Position numbers and translations under genes: made by a program. The notes beneath the pieces are model-generated. The model did not search any database. It was not told the DNA's origin and saw only the letters and a list, made by a program, of their open reading frames with translations. Below, one piece after another: positions 53,777-64,000 of a stretch of DNA of 64,000 nucleotides. The stretch's first letter is position 1; each line of letters opens with the position of its first letter. The stretch lies in assembly GCF_033115175.1 (NCBI RefSeq), contig NC_084845.1, positions 1,614,501 to 1,678,500 of the forward strand, read 5' to 3'. This DNA comes from Lepus europaeus (lineage: Eukaryota > Chordata > Mammalia > Lagomorpha > Leporidae).

Positions 53777-54809
53777 ATTTCTAAACTGCTTCACACAGCG
53801 GCAGTCTTGGAATGCTTCGAAGAGCACTCTCTGTGTGTGCCGGCCACGTCCCTTGTGTATTCCGCCTCTGCCGCTGGTTTCGGAAAACACTGGACACAGA
53901 GATCGCACAGCCCTCCACCTCCAGCCCTGCAGACTCCGACGTGGTGGGAAGAGTAGGGTGAGTTCTGCTTTGACTGTTTTCACTTGTAACACTTTCTGTT
54001 CACTCGACTGTCGACTCCCTATCCTTTGAGGTTTGTTTTGGAAGAAGTGATGCAGAGGAAATCAATTCGGAATCTCTCAGGCTTGGGCACCGATCTCTTC
54101 CTTCTCCCTTTTCAGTGACAAATTTATTTCCAAGGTCTATGTCATTCCAAACATTCTCCTTCTTCCTTCCCTCTCTCCTTCTTCTTTTTCACTTTCTATT
54201 ATCATCTATTATCTACCATCTACCTGCCATCTATCTATTATCTACCTCATCTATTATCTATCATTGTCTACCTACCTACCTAGCAAAATACCTAGCTACC
54301 TACTATAATCTTAAGCCTCAAAAAACACATCAAATACCATACTTGGGGCCAGTCTCTTCACGCAGTGATGTATTCTGGGGACAGTTCTGCAGCCCTCTCC
54401 CTCCCCTGCTTCATCCACAGCCTCCCCCCACCCCACTGCCGGTAAAGGCACTTGAGAAGGTTCAGGTCGGAACAATGGGCTCATCAATGAACTGATGGAG
54501 TCACTGACTCATGAATGAGCTACTTAAACAAATACCTGCTAGACTCGGAATATGCAGGTCAGTGCCCGGGATCCTGGGACGCCACACGAATGACCCATTG
54601 CTCTAAGGAAACAGGATGTGTGGCAAAGGCTTTGGTGCCCATGGTGGTCTGCGTTGTAGGCTGGCCCCTCAGCAGCACACACCCTTGGACGGTCCTTTCT
54701 TTAAGTGTGGGTGAGCCTGTGGGCCTGGTGGGAGCTGATTTACATGAAATGGCCAAAGGGTTTATATCATGTGACAACAGGGATTTTCTCTTGGGCAACT
54801 GAAGTCCCT
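53777..54809. other. Unassigned sequence with tetranucleotide-like tract
   Basis: 54195-54300 is a degenerate (CTAT/CTAC)n tract. AP-1-like TGACTCAT is at 54509-54516. No gene was recognised. Confidence 0.4.
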
Positions 54810-55295
54810 AATCAGTGAACTTTGAGTAAATCAAAAGGGAGATTATCCCAGGTGAGCCTGACCTCACTGGATGCTCGCTCTGTTTAGAGCTTCTCCTGCT
54901 GGCCTTAAAGATGGAAGTCACAAGGTTGTGAGAGGTCGCCAGGTGGGGGCCGCATGGCAAGGCCTGAGGGTGACCTCAGGACCCCAGCACAGCTTCCAGC
55001 TGTCGATCCACAAACTCACAGCAAAACAAATAAAAATGAACAAAGGAAAACTCCAGGAACCTCAGTCCTGAGCTGCATGCAAGGGACAGGGTTCAGCCAA
55101 TGACCTGAGTGGTCTTGGGAACAGATTCTTCCCCAGTCCAGCTCCACAGGTGAACCCAGCATGGCCAACACCTTGTTAGATCTGAGCAGAGGCCCCAGCT
55201 GACCCGAGCCTGCACTCCTGAAGATAGGAGAAAAGAACCACGTGACGTTTAAGCTGCTAAGTGTGTGGGCATGTGTTACACAGCACAGAAAACAG
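54810..55295 (+). repeat. Old LTR-type repeat (MaLR/ERVL-like)
   Basis: 'AGCCTGACCTCACTGGATGCTCGCTCTGTTTAGAGCTTCTCCTGCTGGCC', 'GGAACCTCAGTCCTGAGCTGCATGCAAGG', 'AACAGATTCTTCCCCAGTCCAGCTCCAC', 'GTTTAAGCTGCTAAGTGTGTGGGCATGTGTTACACAGCA' follow the order of a common ancient LTR-type repeat. The exact family is uncertain. Confidence 0.5.
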
Positions 55296-56184
55296 TATCA
55301 TCTCAGAAACCAAAGTGACTTATGCCTTTTGGGACAAGTCACTTTATTTTAAAAGACAGAGAGCAAACAGATGCACTGCACACACGTGGAACAGAGTTCT
55401 GCCTTACAAAGAAAGGGGGTCCCGAAGCCGGCATGCCACGGGGACTGAGCCATGCACTGCAGGTGGCTGCTCTTGCCCTCAAAATGGCAGAGAGCGAAGA
55501 GCTTTCTCTTCGGAGGAAAAGTCAGCCAACATTTGCTCCAGAGGCAAACCCTGGGGACAGCTCCCTGTGTGTCCCTGCAGCTACTGCATGCACGCCAGCT
55601 TCAGCAGACACCCCGTCTTCACCCCTGGACCCTTAAGGACCCAGGGTGGCCTGGCCCGGCCTCATCTGCTGCTTCCCTTTGTCACCTGGCAGTGCCCCTC
55701 AGAGCTCATTTCAGGGCACAGAGACATTTCATACTCTCACTTATGGCACTGAAGACACTCTGCTGGGTGATCTTCAAACGCTTCACACACCAGCTTCCTG
55801 GTGAGTTTGCGTTTCTGTTACAGAAATAGTTACAATGAGTCTGGCATTCTGAACAATCTTATTATATGGATTTTGTGTCACTCGACTCTTGTTCTGACTC
55901 CTGGATGAACTCGCAGATTCAAGGTTATGAGCACTTGTGGATTCAAGGTTCTGTGTGTTTGCAGTTTAGGTAAGTATTGGCCAATCTCCCCTGGGTCAGA
56001 GGGAAAATGTGTATGTAATTTTTCTAGATGCTTGCAAATTCCTCCTCCTAGGCACTGTCACCGGGGATTTTGCATTTCGTTCTAAGTTCACTGGAGGCCG
56101 CTGGCAGGGGAAAGAAACTTCATCTGATTTATGACTTAAAATTCCTCTGTCTGCCGTGGGAGCGTGGGAAGCCAAGAGGCTGAC
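55296..56184. other. Unassigned sequence
   Basis: No recognisable repeat or gene; open frames up to 163 codons (55261-55752) lack a domain. Confidence 0.35.
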
Positions 56185-56640
56185 GTGGAGGTGGGGGGCT
56201 CAGTGAGGAGGGTGGGTGCTGTGGGTTTCTAGGGGAGACGTCAGGGTGCCCCAGTCTAGGGCAGAAGCAATGGCATGGAGGGTAGGAGTGGATCTGGAAA
56301 TCTGTGGAAGGGGAGTTGATGGGATTTGCTGATGTGCAGAGCAAGGAGCCTGGTGTGGTTTTCTAGGGGAGACGACAGGGTACACCAGTCTAGGGCAGAA
56401 GCAATGGCAGTAGAGAGTAGGAGTGGATTTGGAGATATGTGGATTTGGAGATATTTGATACAATTTGCTTTGATGTGCAGGACAAGGAGCCCAGTGAGGA
56501 GGGCACTGTGGGTTTCTAGGGGAGACGTCAGGGTGCCCCAGTCTAGGGAAGAAGCAATGGCATGGAGGGTAGGAGTGGTTTTAAAGATCTGTGGAAGGGG
56601 AGTTGATGGGATTTGCTGATGCGCAGGACAAGGAGGGGTG
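56185..56640 (+). repeat. Large-unit tandem repeat, three copies
   Basis: Three copies of a unit of about 134-153 bp containing 'TTTCTAGGGGAGACGTCAGGGTGCCCCAGTCTAGGG', 'GAAGCAATGGCATGGAGGGTAGGAGTGG' and 'GGGATTTGCTGATGTGCAGGACAAGGAG' (anchor CTAGGGGAGAC at 56229, 56363, 56516). The middle copy has an extra 16-bp internal duplication (GTGGATTTGGAGATAT). Confidence 0.85.
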
Positions 56641-57072
56641 AGACCCTCCTTCTTCATAAGTCTGGATGGTCGGTCATGAAGGGACAGGCCAGCCTATGTG
56701 TCCCGGTCCCCAAGCCAGGGGGGCTTAGCAAGACTCGGGGCGGGGTGTGTGTGTGTGCTTGGGTAGCACAAGGACAACGCAGTAAGATGCCTTTGAGACA
56801 GAACTGAGGGACTTTGTACAGGTGGGGGCTGATGCCCGGGCATGTGTGTCAGAAACGGGGCAACACTTTACAAGCATCTTGCAATGGTCTGATGGGCTAG
56901 AGGAGATGACTCCCTCAACTCGAGAAACTGAAGTAGGAGATGCAGATGTGAACCTGCTAGGCTCTGTCTCTGCATTGTCGTTATCCATTCTGCACAGCCT
57001 GCAGGCTCTGACTGTGAAGCCCCTCACTGGCCGCACAGCCTGCGGGGCCCGGAACACGCAGAGTTGCTTTGT
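56641..57072. other. Unassigned sequence
   Basis: No recognisable repeat or gene; a short (GT)n at about 56744-56757. Confidence 0.35.
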
Positions 57073-57250
57073 TTAATGGGTGCAGGGTTTCAGGCTCAGG
57101 TGACAGAAAGTTCTGGACATGGATGGTGGCAACGGGTGCACAACAGTGTGAATGTCCTTAACGCCGCTGAACTGAACATTTGAAAAGGTTGCAGATGGTA
57201 AGTTTTATGATGTGTGGATTTTACCACAATTACATTTTCTTTCAATATTT
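57073..57250 (+). repeat. L1M 3' UTR fossil
   Basis: 'TTAATGGGTGCAGGGTTTCAGG', 'GTTCTGGACATGGATGGTGGCAACGGGTGCACAACAGTGTGAATGTCCTTAACGCCGCTGAACTGAACATTTG', 'TTATGATGTGTGGATTTTACCACAATT': a clear L1M 3' end. Confidence 0.8.
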
Positions 57251-57395
57251 TACTTATTTTTTGAGGAACTATATTTTAAATTCACATGATAGTCAAAGAC
57301 TTAATGATCCACTAAATAAAATACAACACATAAAAAGTAAAGAGACCATAGTTCAGCCAAAATACAGGCAAAGACTACAATTAAAAATTTTAAGA

Positions 57396-57597
57396 GGGGC
57401 CAGGGTTGTGCAGTGGGTTGAACCAAGGCATGCAAGGCTGGCATCCCACATGGTGCTGGTTTGAGTCCTTGCTGCGCCACTTCCGACCCAGCTCCCTGCT
57501 GTGCCTGGGAAAGTGGGGGAAGATGGCCCAAATGCTTGGGTCTCTGCTACCTACGTGGGAAACCCAGATGGAGTTCCAGCCTCCTGGCTTCAGCCTC

Positions 57598-57649
<52 letters not shown>

Positions 57650-57686
57650 ACTCTGCCTTTCAAATAAATAAAAAAATAAATCTTTA
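57396..57686 (+). repeat. CSINE with long (CT)n and target-site duplication
   Basis: Plus-strand copy with (CT)n at 57600-57648, flanked by AAAAATTTTAAGA (57383-57395, 57687-57699). Confidence 0.9.
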
Positions 57687-57699
57687 AAAAATTTTAAGA

Positions 57700-58839
57700 A
57701 AACAGAGAAACTTGAATACCCACAGTAGGTGGAAAAAAACAAAACAAGCCCAATTTCATTTGCCACGAATGGGAGGGGGAAGGCAACATGGAGGCAGAAA
57801 GCAAAGCAAGGATTACTGAAATTCTAACAAAGATGACTAGCACACAACCAACAACAACGGCCTGTCCAGGTGTGGAAGTGAGTTATTACTAGGAGAGTCG
57901 GGTGCCGTTGTCTGCAGGTGAGGGGAGTGGGGGAAGGGCTGGGGTTGCTGGGAAGTCAGGTCGTTAGAACCTGTGTAACCCACACATAGAAGCTTTATGC
58001 AGATTTCCCCCCTGGATTTTGTATTTCACAACAAAAAATGTAGTGGAAATTAAATTTAAAATGTGAGTTATCCCTTGCTGTAAGAAAAGACGCCACTGTG
58101 ATCTTCTGAAAGAAAAAAGGTGGCTATCTGCCTGGGGAAGACACCTGTTTCCAGGAGGGAGAGGGCGGCCATTTTGTGGCACGGGAGAGCCTTGCCTGGC
58201 CGAGTCACGACTCAGCAAAGCCAGTCGTTGCCCCAGCTCCACGAATGATGCAGCTGCCTGCAGACCAGATCAGGGTGGGAATCAGCAACTCTGTAAAAAT
58301 GTGTTTTTTCGCTGGGCTTTGAGACCCGACATTTATCACTTAAATGTCAAAGCCTTCAATCGAACGCCACAGCAAAGCAGCAATTCCTGGGATGGAAAAT
58401 GCGTGTCCGTTCTGCACCCAGGACAGAGGCTGCCGGGAACAGCTGCCGGGAACAGTCCGTGGTTTTTAAACAGCTGTTCTATCAGGTATTAGATTTTCTT
58501 CTCAAGACATGGAGGATGTTTCAGGGATTGAGCAACTCGTTTATGGAAACCAGTGCATTCCGTACAGGAAGTGTCAACGCCCTGAGCTAATCACATCGTC
58601 TGAGAGTGCAGGCAAGGAGCTGCACGCATCCTAGCAGTTTTGAGATCGACTCTAAGCAGGAAGCAGTGAGACAGACGCATATGGGGACTCCTGTGATGGC
58701 CCAGCCAGATGTTTCCAAGAACACAGCGTGTGGCGTGTGGCGTGTGGCATACCTCTGCCATCCAGGTGCAAGGAGACCTGGATGACTTAGGCTAGCATCT
58801 CTCTACATAGCTATGCCTGGACCTAACGTTCCACCAACA
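57700..58839. other. Mostly unique sequence, possible conserved noncoding DNA
   Basis: 58080-58640 is high-complexity and free of recognised repeats. A repeated GCCGGGAACA(G)CTGCCGGGAACAG lies at 58432-58456 and a GCGTGTG/GCGTGTGGC triplet at 58733-58749. No gene seen. Confidence 0.35.
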
Positions 58840-59000
58840 AGCTTATCCACATCAGCAGAATTTGTAACAACAGACTGTGCACCCTAAATGTCCACCAACA
58901 TTTGACAGGTTAGATAAATCGTAGTGGAATGTTATGCAGCCATGAAAAGCAAATCTCTGTATGACTGCCGAGAGATCAGTAAGATAAATCTTGTGAAGAA
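58840..59000 (+). repeat. L1M fossil
   Basis: 'CTAAATGTCCACCAACATTTGACAGGTTAGATAAATCGTAGTGGAATGTTATGCAGCCATGAAAAGCAAAT' is the ORF2/3' UTR junction of L1M. Confidence 0.7.
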
Positions 59001-59469
59001 AAACAAGAAGAGGAACTTACAAACAGGTTGTCACACTTTGTGCTCAAGAGGGGAAAATATAAAGGATATTTGTTTTGTCTACATAAAACCTCTGACCATA
59101 GAAGAATCTTGTAATCCTAGTTGCACAAACCAAGGGAGACTCAGTAGGTGGGGGTGGGAAGTTGGAGGAAAACTTTTGCCTGATGTTCCTTTCAGTTTCC
59201 TATTATGGAAAGACATGTGCTTCCAAAACGTAAGATAATTTGTTAAAAAGTGGAACAGGGGGACATCTACTGACTCTGCTTTGTCCCAGTGGGCAGAAGC
59301 ACCTGGAGGTGGCTGGATGACCACGTCCCATGAATGGTGGAATGAAGGGTTAGAGGCTTCACCTGTGGAGACACAGTAAGGCTATGTCTTCTGCATTAGC
59401 CTTTCAGAGTCCTCTGTCTATGAAGACTTGGCTTTTGGTCCCATATGGGGTACAAGTGCACATTTCTGG
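59001..59469. other. Unassigned sequence
   Basis: Possibly decayed L1; no certain landmark. Confidence 0.35.
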
Positions 59470-59720
59470 TAGGATGATTACTATTTTAATACTTGTTTGA
59501 GATTTGAGATATAATTTGCAGTCTACAAAATGAGTAGACCTTTAGCAAGCAGTTGTTGGCTTTTAATAATTGACAATACTATCCACATCAAGTCAGGAAT
59601 TTCTATCAATGCAGAAATTTCCCTCATGCCCTTTTTCTAGTGAATCTTATTCTGTCCTGGAGGGAACCACTTCTTTCTCTCACCATGATTATCCATGTCA
59701 AGCATCACTCAACAGATAAT
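59470..59720 (-). repeat. L1M fossil, antisense
   Basis: 'TCTACAAAATGAGTAGACC', 'GAAATTTCCCTCATGCCCTTTTTCTAGTGAATC', 'GGGAACCACTTCTTTCTCTCACCATGATTATCC' recall the antisense L1M 3' UTR. Confidence 0.45.
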
Positions 59721-60589
59721 GCCCAATTTCATTGTGTAGGTTGGTGGGAGAAACGCTGTCCCCTCTTCAGTTCCTATGTGGGTTTCTGGGCTGGATCTAG
59801 CAACCCAATTCATAAAAGAGCAGCAGCAGCACCTAAAAGGTTAATTAAATATTAAATTTGCATTTAAGTGGGGATCTGCCATGAGAGTGAAGTCTGAAGA
59901 AATGACCAAAGCACAAAGCTTTCACACTCCTCAGACCAAGAACAATAAATCCATGAGACAGACGGGTCTCTGAACTAGGACTGTCACTAAGAGATATACG
60001 GGGGCGTAGAAGCTGGCGTGAGATAAGGGTGGCGCCTGAGAGTTTGCTGATGCAGGTTCACTGTGGCTCTGTGGTCGGGGCTGTTTTTCATCCGTGGTAT
60101 GTGAAGGGCAGCCCTCTGCAGAGCCTTCATGGCTGAGTCAGGAGAGGGAGGCCAACGGCCCTTCCTGAAGCTGCAGTCTCTCAGGCGGGTTCAGCTCAAA
60201 GTGATCCACAGGCCAGCTGCTGTGCTGTGAGATGGCGTGTCCTCAACTCCGTCAATTAATTTATTTGCTCCATAACTATGTATTAAGCATTTACTGATGA
60301 TAGCATGGGATTTGGGGAAAACACATCCAGTTGCATTCTAGAGCCTGGAAAATGCAGGATTTTGTGACTTTCTCTCCATTCCCCAACCTGTCCTCTGCTG
60401 TGGTTTCCTTAGCAACAGTCTTAGGAGTCCCCTTCTTCCCTCCCCTGCCTCACAGCAGGTATGGGTCCCTGTGGGAGAGACTGGGCAGCCGAGCTGGGGG
60501 CAGGGGGTGTAGGGATGAGGGTCAGAACCTCTGTTGTTCACTATTATTTTGTGCAGCTTTATTTACTCCTGATTGGAGTCTGCAGAAAT
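59721..60589. other. Unassigned sequence with X-box-like site
   Basis: A MIR/L2-like patch at 60255-60300 ('CCATAACTATGTATTAAGCATTTACTGATG') and GTTTCCTTAGCAAC (60403-60416), an RFX-type half-palindrome. No gene recognised; the 186-codon frame 60331-60891 runs into the LTR fossil. Confidence 0.35.
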
Positions 60590-60900
60590 GTGAAAAACTA
60601 TGGTCTGCCAAGGCTAGTGTAATAAAGCACCACACATGGGGCGGCTTAAACAGAAACTTACTGTCGCACCCCAGACAGGGACCCACATCACGGTGTGGAC
60701 AGACAGCCGCTTTCTCCTGTGTTTCCTCACATCATCTCCCCTGTCCCAGCATTCCCTTTCTTATGAGAACTCCAGGCATATTCGATGAGGGTCCATTCCA
60801 AGGACCTCATCTGACTAATACACATGAACAAACCTATTTACAAGCGAGGCCGCCTTCTGAGGTTCTGGGCCAGGGCTTTTCAGGGGACTGAATCCAGCCC
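60590..60900 (-). repeat. MaLR (MLT1-like) LTR fossil, antisense
   Basis: 'CTGCCAAGGCTAGTGTAATAAAGCACCACACATGGGGCGGCTTAAACAGAAACTTA', 'GAGGGTCCATTCCAAGGACCTCATCTGACTAATAC', 'CCGCCTTCTGAGGTTCTGGG' match an antisense MLT1-type LTR. Confidence 0.75.
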
Positions 60901-61140
60901 TTGCTAGCTGCGGGGGTTTCTGGCAGGTGGTACACTTTGTCAGAGGCAGGAACCCCATCTGTTCTCATTACTCATTCTGCCATTCAGTCGTTCATTCAAT
61001 GAGGCACAGATGATATAACACACACTTTCATGTGCCTTTGGAATTGAGTTATCAACGATCCTTTGCTATTAATACACGAACATGAACAGCACAAGGATAG
61101 AAGCTTTACTTCATATTCCACTGTGGCTGTACCACAGTGG

Positions 61141-61324
61141 AAAAGTAGTCACTCGGACACACATTAGGAGCCAATGCAGCAGGCAGAACAGTGTCTTTGT
61201 CAATGTGGCTTTGCTGTAGTCCATGGATCCAGGGTTGTCCCTGGCTAACTTCTCCCTTGCGGGTGCCCCACCTCTTCATGGAGAGGATCACGAACCCAGG
61301 AAAACAGACACTTCTGAGAACTGT
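61141..61324. repeat. Dispersed direct repeat, copy 1
   Basis: 184 bp sharing high similarity with 62257-62429 in the same orientation, from 'AAAAGTAGTCACTC' to 'CTGAGAACTGT', including 'GTTGTCCCTGGCTAACTT' and 'GAGAGGATCACGAACCCAGGAAAACAGACA'. The family was not recognised. Confidence 0.75.
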
Positions 61325-61339
61325 TCCTCTGTCCATTCA

Positions 61340-61500
61340 TTTACTAAGGGACACCTTGGCTGTTTCCAAGTTTCGACAGTTATGAATAAGGCTACCCTAG
61401 ACATCTATATGCAGACTTTTTTCTATGGACATTATATGTGCGGACAGAAGTTTGCAACTTCCATGAAAAAATACCAAAGGGCCTGACTGCTGAACTGCAT
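61340..61500 (-). repeat. L1 fossil, antisense
   Basis: 'CCTTGGCTGTTTCCAAGTTTCGACAGTTATGAATAAGGCTACCCTAGACATCTATATGCAGAC' is the antisense counterpart of the L1 ORF2 end. Confidence 0.65.
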
Positions 61501-61581
61501 AGTAAGAGTGACTTTAGTTTTTTGGGATTCCAATTCTGTGACAGTCTGGGAGAAGCATAACGATAGTGATAACACAAAGAT

Positions 61582-61870
61582 AGTCCCGGTCAGGGCACCG
61601 ATCCTGTCCCGGTTGCCCCTCTTTCAGGCCAGCTCTCTGCTGTGGCCAGGGAGTGCAGTGGAGGATGGCCCAAGTCCTTGGGCCCTGCACCCCATGGGAG
61701 ACCAGGAGGAAGCACCTAACTCCTGCCATCGGATCAGCGTGGTGCGCTGGCCGCAGTGCGCCTACCGCGGCGGCCATTGGAGGGTGAACCAACGGCAAAA
61801 GGAAGACCTTTCTCTCTATCTCTCTCTCTCACTGTCCACTCTGCCTGACAAAAAATAAAAAATAAATAAA
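61582..61870 (+). repeat. CSINE, 5' truncated, young subfamily
   Basis: Plus-strand copy of the same CpG-rich subfamily as 53427-53767 ('GGTTGCCCCTCTTTCAGGCCAGC', 'CTGCCTGACAAAAAATAAAAAATAAATAAA'). Confidence 0.85.
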
Positions 61871-62205
61871 AAAACAAAGATTAGTGGTTACCATAGCAGG
61901 TGGGAAGAGGTGTGAACAGGTGGAACACAGAGGGTTTTTAGGGCAGCAAAACTATCCCACGGTATCACAATGGTGGGCGCATGGCATTCTACATTTGTCC
62001 ACCAAATGCACAACGATCAGAGTGCATCTGCTGTATCCTGTGGGCCTTGGGTGATAAGGAGGTGTCCATGTAGGCTCACTGAGTGCATCACCCTGGGGCG
62101 ATGTTGCTAATGGGCTATGCCTGTATCCCTGTACTGGGAAAATCTCTGTACCTTCAGTTCAACTTTGCTGTAAATCTAACCTTGCTCTAAAATATAAAAA
62201 AGGTA
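61871..62205 (+). repeat. L1MC/D 3' UTR fossil
   Basis: 'AAAACTATCCCACGGTATCACAATGGTGGGCGCATGGCATTCTACATTTGTCCACC', 'GGGCCTTGGGTGATAAGGAGGTGTCCATGTAGGCTCA', 'GGGAAAATCTCTGTACCTTCAGTTCAACTTTGCTGTAAATCTAACCTTGCTCTAAAATA': clear landmarks in order. Confidence 0.85.
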
Positions 62206-62256
62206 ACATTACACACACACACACACAAGAATGAAAGAGATCTCTATTTGGGGGCA

Positions 62257-62429
62257 AAAGTAGTCACTCAGACACACATTAGGAACCAAAGCAGCAGTGT
62301 CTTTGTTGAGGTGGCTTTGCTGTAGTCTATGGATCCAGAGTTGTCCCTGGCTAACTTTTCCCTCACGGGTGCCCCACGTCTCCACGGAGAGGATCACGAA
62401 CCCAGGAAAACAGACACTCTGAGAACTGT
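62257..62429. repeat. Dispersed direct repeat, copy 2
   Basis: 173 bp, same orientation as copy 1 at 61141-61324, with a deletion of about 11 bp near 'GCAGCA'. It follows a (CA)n run at the end of the L1M fossil. Confidence 0.75.
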
Positions 62430-64000
62430 GCAACAGCAGAGTGTATTTGAGTTGGTTTTTCTGCAGAGGCTGTCCACCTGCCACATGAGTGTTACCTGGG
62501 ATACTGAGGGCAAGACGGAGGAGGGGAGCCCATCAGCCCAGCTGCTGCCCAAAGTGGGAGGAAGAAGTGGGAGAGGAGATGCCCAGAGATCGGAGATGGG
62601 ATCTGGGGTGAGACAGGCTGTGCTGCTGACTTTGGAGTCGGTCCCGGGGAAGTGTGGAGGGCCTGGCAAGGAGCGGCTGCTGGGGCTGGTGCTGGGGCTG
62701 CACTGCCCAGCTACCATCTTCTAGCAGCTTCATGATTATCATTCTCTGTAATATATGCAAGATATTTATTTAAATTTAGCCATTATCAAACCTATGGGCA
62801 TATTATTCTGAATAGGAAATCAATTTTGGCTTCATAAAAGCAAAAGATGGAAAATATATAAAATTTGTTGAAAACAGCAATACCATGTCAACAAATGGGG
62901 TTCTTTGATTATGATTATCTTGTTACTGCCCTGGGGATATTTGTTTGCTTCACACACAGATCTGTGTTATTTTACTTTTTAGGAAAATTAGCAATGTGGG
63001 GTGTTGATGCAGTGCTTAAGAAAATTAGCAATGTATGCGAATTGGTTCTGCAGTGAGAACAAATGGGAGAAAATGAAAGGCAAGAACTGATCTGTCCTCC
63101 AGGTTCTAGCTTTGTGGTGAAGGGGCGAGACAAATCCTGAATCCACTGCACAAAGGATGTGAGATACAGGACAGCTCAACCAAGCAGAGGGAGTCATTCA
63201 GCAAACCACAGGAGAAAACCCCAAATATAACAACATTTCCAGAGCCCAGTCTCAGGCAAATCCAGGGGAGAGGTTGGGGCAGTGAACCAGAGTGAGGGAA
63301 GTTGGTTATTTTTCACAGAAAAACCTCTTGCTGAGGTTAAGGCTTATTCAAAGGACACCTTCTAAATGGTTTATCGCAAAATAGGAGTGAGCCCAGCAAA
63401 GGTGGCTTGCTGGCAGAGAACTGTCCACTGCAGTGTCACCTGTGGCTAATGCTGGGTGAACATACCACTGTCGGCTTTGCAAGGAGGACAGGCATGGGTC
63501 GGCGTGACATTTCTGTGCTTGGAAAGATGGAGTGGTTGGGATTCTGTGCAGGGGAGATGCTGTGTGTGGGGCAGCGATTTGGTCTGGGTAGAGACGGCAC
63601 AAATGAGACGGGAGGGGTTGCAGCCCCCCATCATAGGAGTTCAGGTTGACAAGGGTTCTGAGTAAGGCTCGCTGTTTAGGCGGAGCTTCTTCTCCCAGTA
63701 GAAGCCCTCAGAATGCTACCCTGGGTTGAAGGTGGGCACAGGGGACCGTGGCTGGAGCTGCAATGCAGAGCCTACCCCTCAGGAACACCTGTTCTGTGTG
63801 CATGTGGCCACTGAATACAGACAAAAGGTGATGGGGGTGGGGTGGGAGTTCTAAGGGAGGGCACAGCGCACTCAGTATTCAAGAGGGGTCCTTTTCCAAA
63901 CAGTGAAAAACGATGTTAAAGTCCATTAAGGCTATTTTGCTGATCGTTTCCATGGAAACTATTGGTTATAATTATTCTCAGCTTTTTCTGGGAGGCTGAA
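62430..64000. other. Unassigned sequence to window end
   Basis: 62890-63060 is AT-rich with an L1-like look. A perfect 14-bp palindrome GTTTCCATGGAAAC sits at 63946-63959. No gene recognised. Confidence 0.35.

Overview
The window is lagomorph genomic DNA, almost certainly European rabbit (Oryctolagus cuniculus) or a close relative. About forty copies or fragments of the tRNA-derived lagomorph CSINE (C repeat) show this, together with a rabbit-type L1 3' end and an endogenous retrovirus that looks like the rabbit RERV-H group. Older layers shared with other placental mammals lie beneath: L1M, L2, MIR, MaLR LTRs, Tigger/MER2 and hAT-Charlie (MER20-like) fossils. No multi-exon protein gene could be recognised, so the window is best read as intergenic or deep intronic.

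Layout. 1-1,040: a solo LTR inside a CSINE, then GC-rich sequence. 1,200-1,640: a CpG-rich, promoter-like segment with ZNF143-type motifs. 1,940-10,165: CSINE clusters, a MER20-like element, a MaLR LTR and an L1M fossil. 10,172-10,865: an intronless SNRPD3 (Sm-D3) retrocopy with an open 126-codon frame, poly(A) tail and 12-bp target-site duplications. 11-24 kb: CSINEs inserted into L1M and MER2 fossils, and a Tigger element. 24,397-29,040: a 4.6-kb betaretrovirus-like provirus on the minus strand with two LTRs, 6-bp duplications, a tRNA-His-type primer site, a gag 5' end, RNase H and integrase. It sits inside a CSINE that also carries another CSINE. 33.4-35.2 kb: a young 5'-truncated L1 and a CSINE both inserted in one CSINE. 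35.6-64 kb: mostly ancient repeats with scattered CSINEs, a MER2 split by three CSINEs (49.3-50.5 kb), a large tandem repeat (56.2-56.6 kb) and a diverged direct repeat 1.1 kb apart (61.1 and 62.3 kb).

The parts do not form a pathway. The history is one of layered retrotransposition: DNA transposons and MaLR/L2/MIR first, then waves of CSINE and L1, then the retrovirus and the SNRPD3 copy. The items most worth following are the provirus (beta-type pol with a His primer site, and about 1.3 kb of unrecognised noncoding sequence where most of gag-pro-RT should be), the intact SNRPD3 retrogene and the CpG-rich promoter-like block. All repeat assignments rest on recalled consensus patterns, not on a database search; boundaries are good to about 5-20 bp except where duplications are given.
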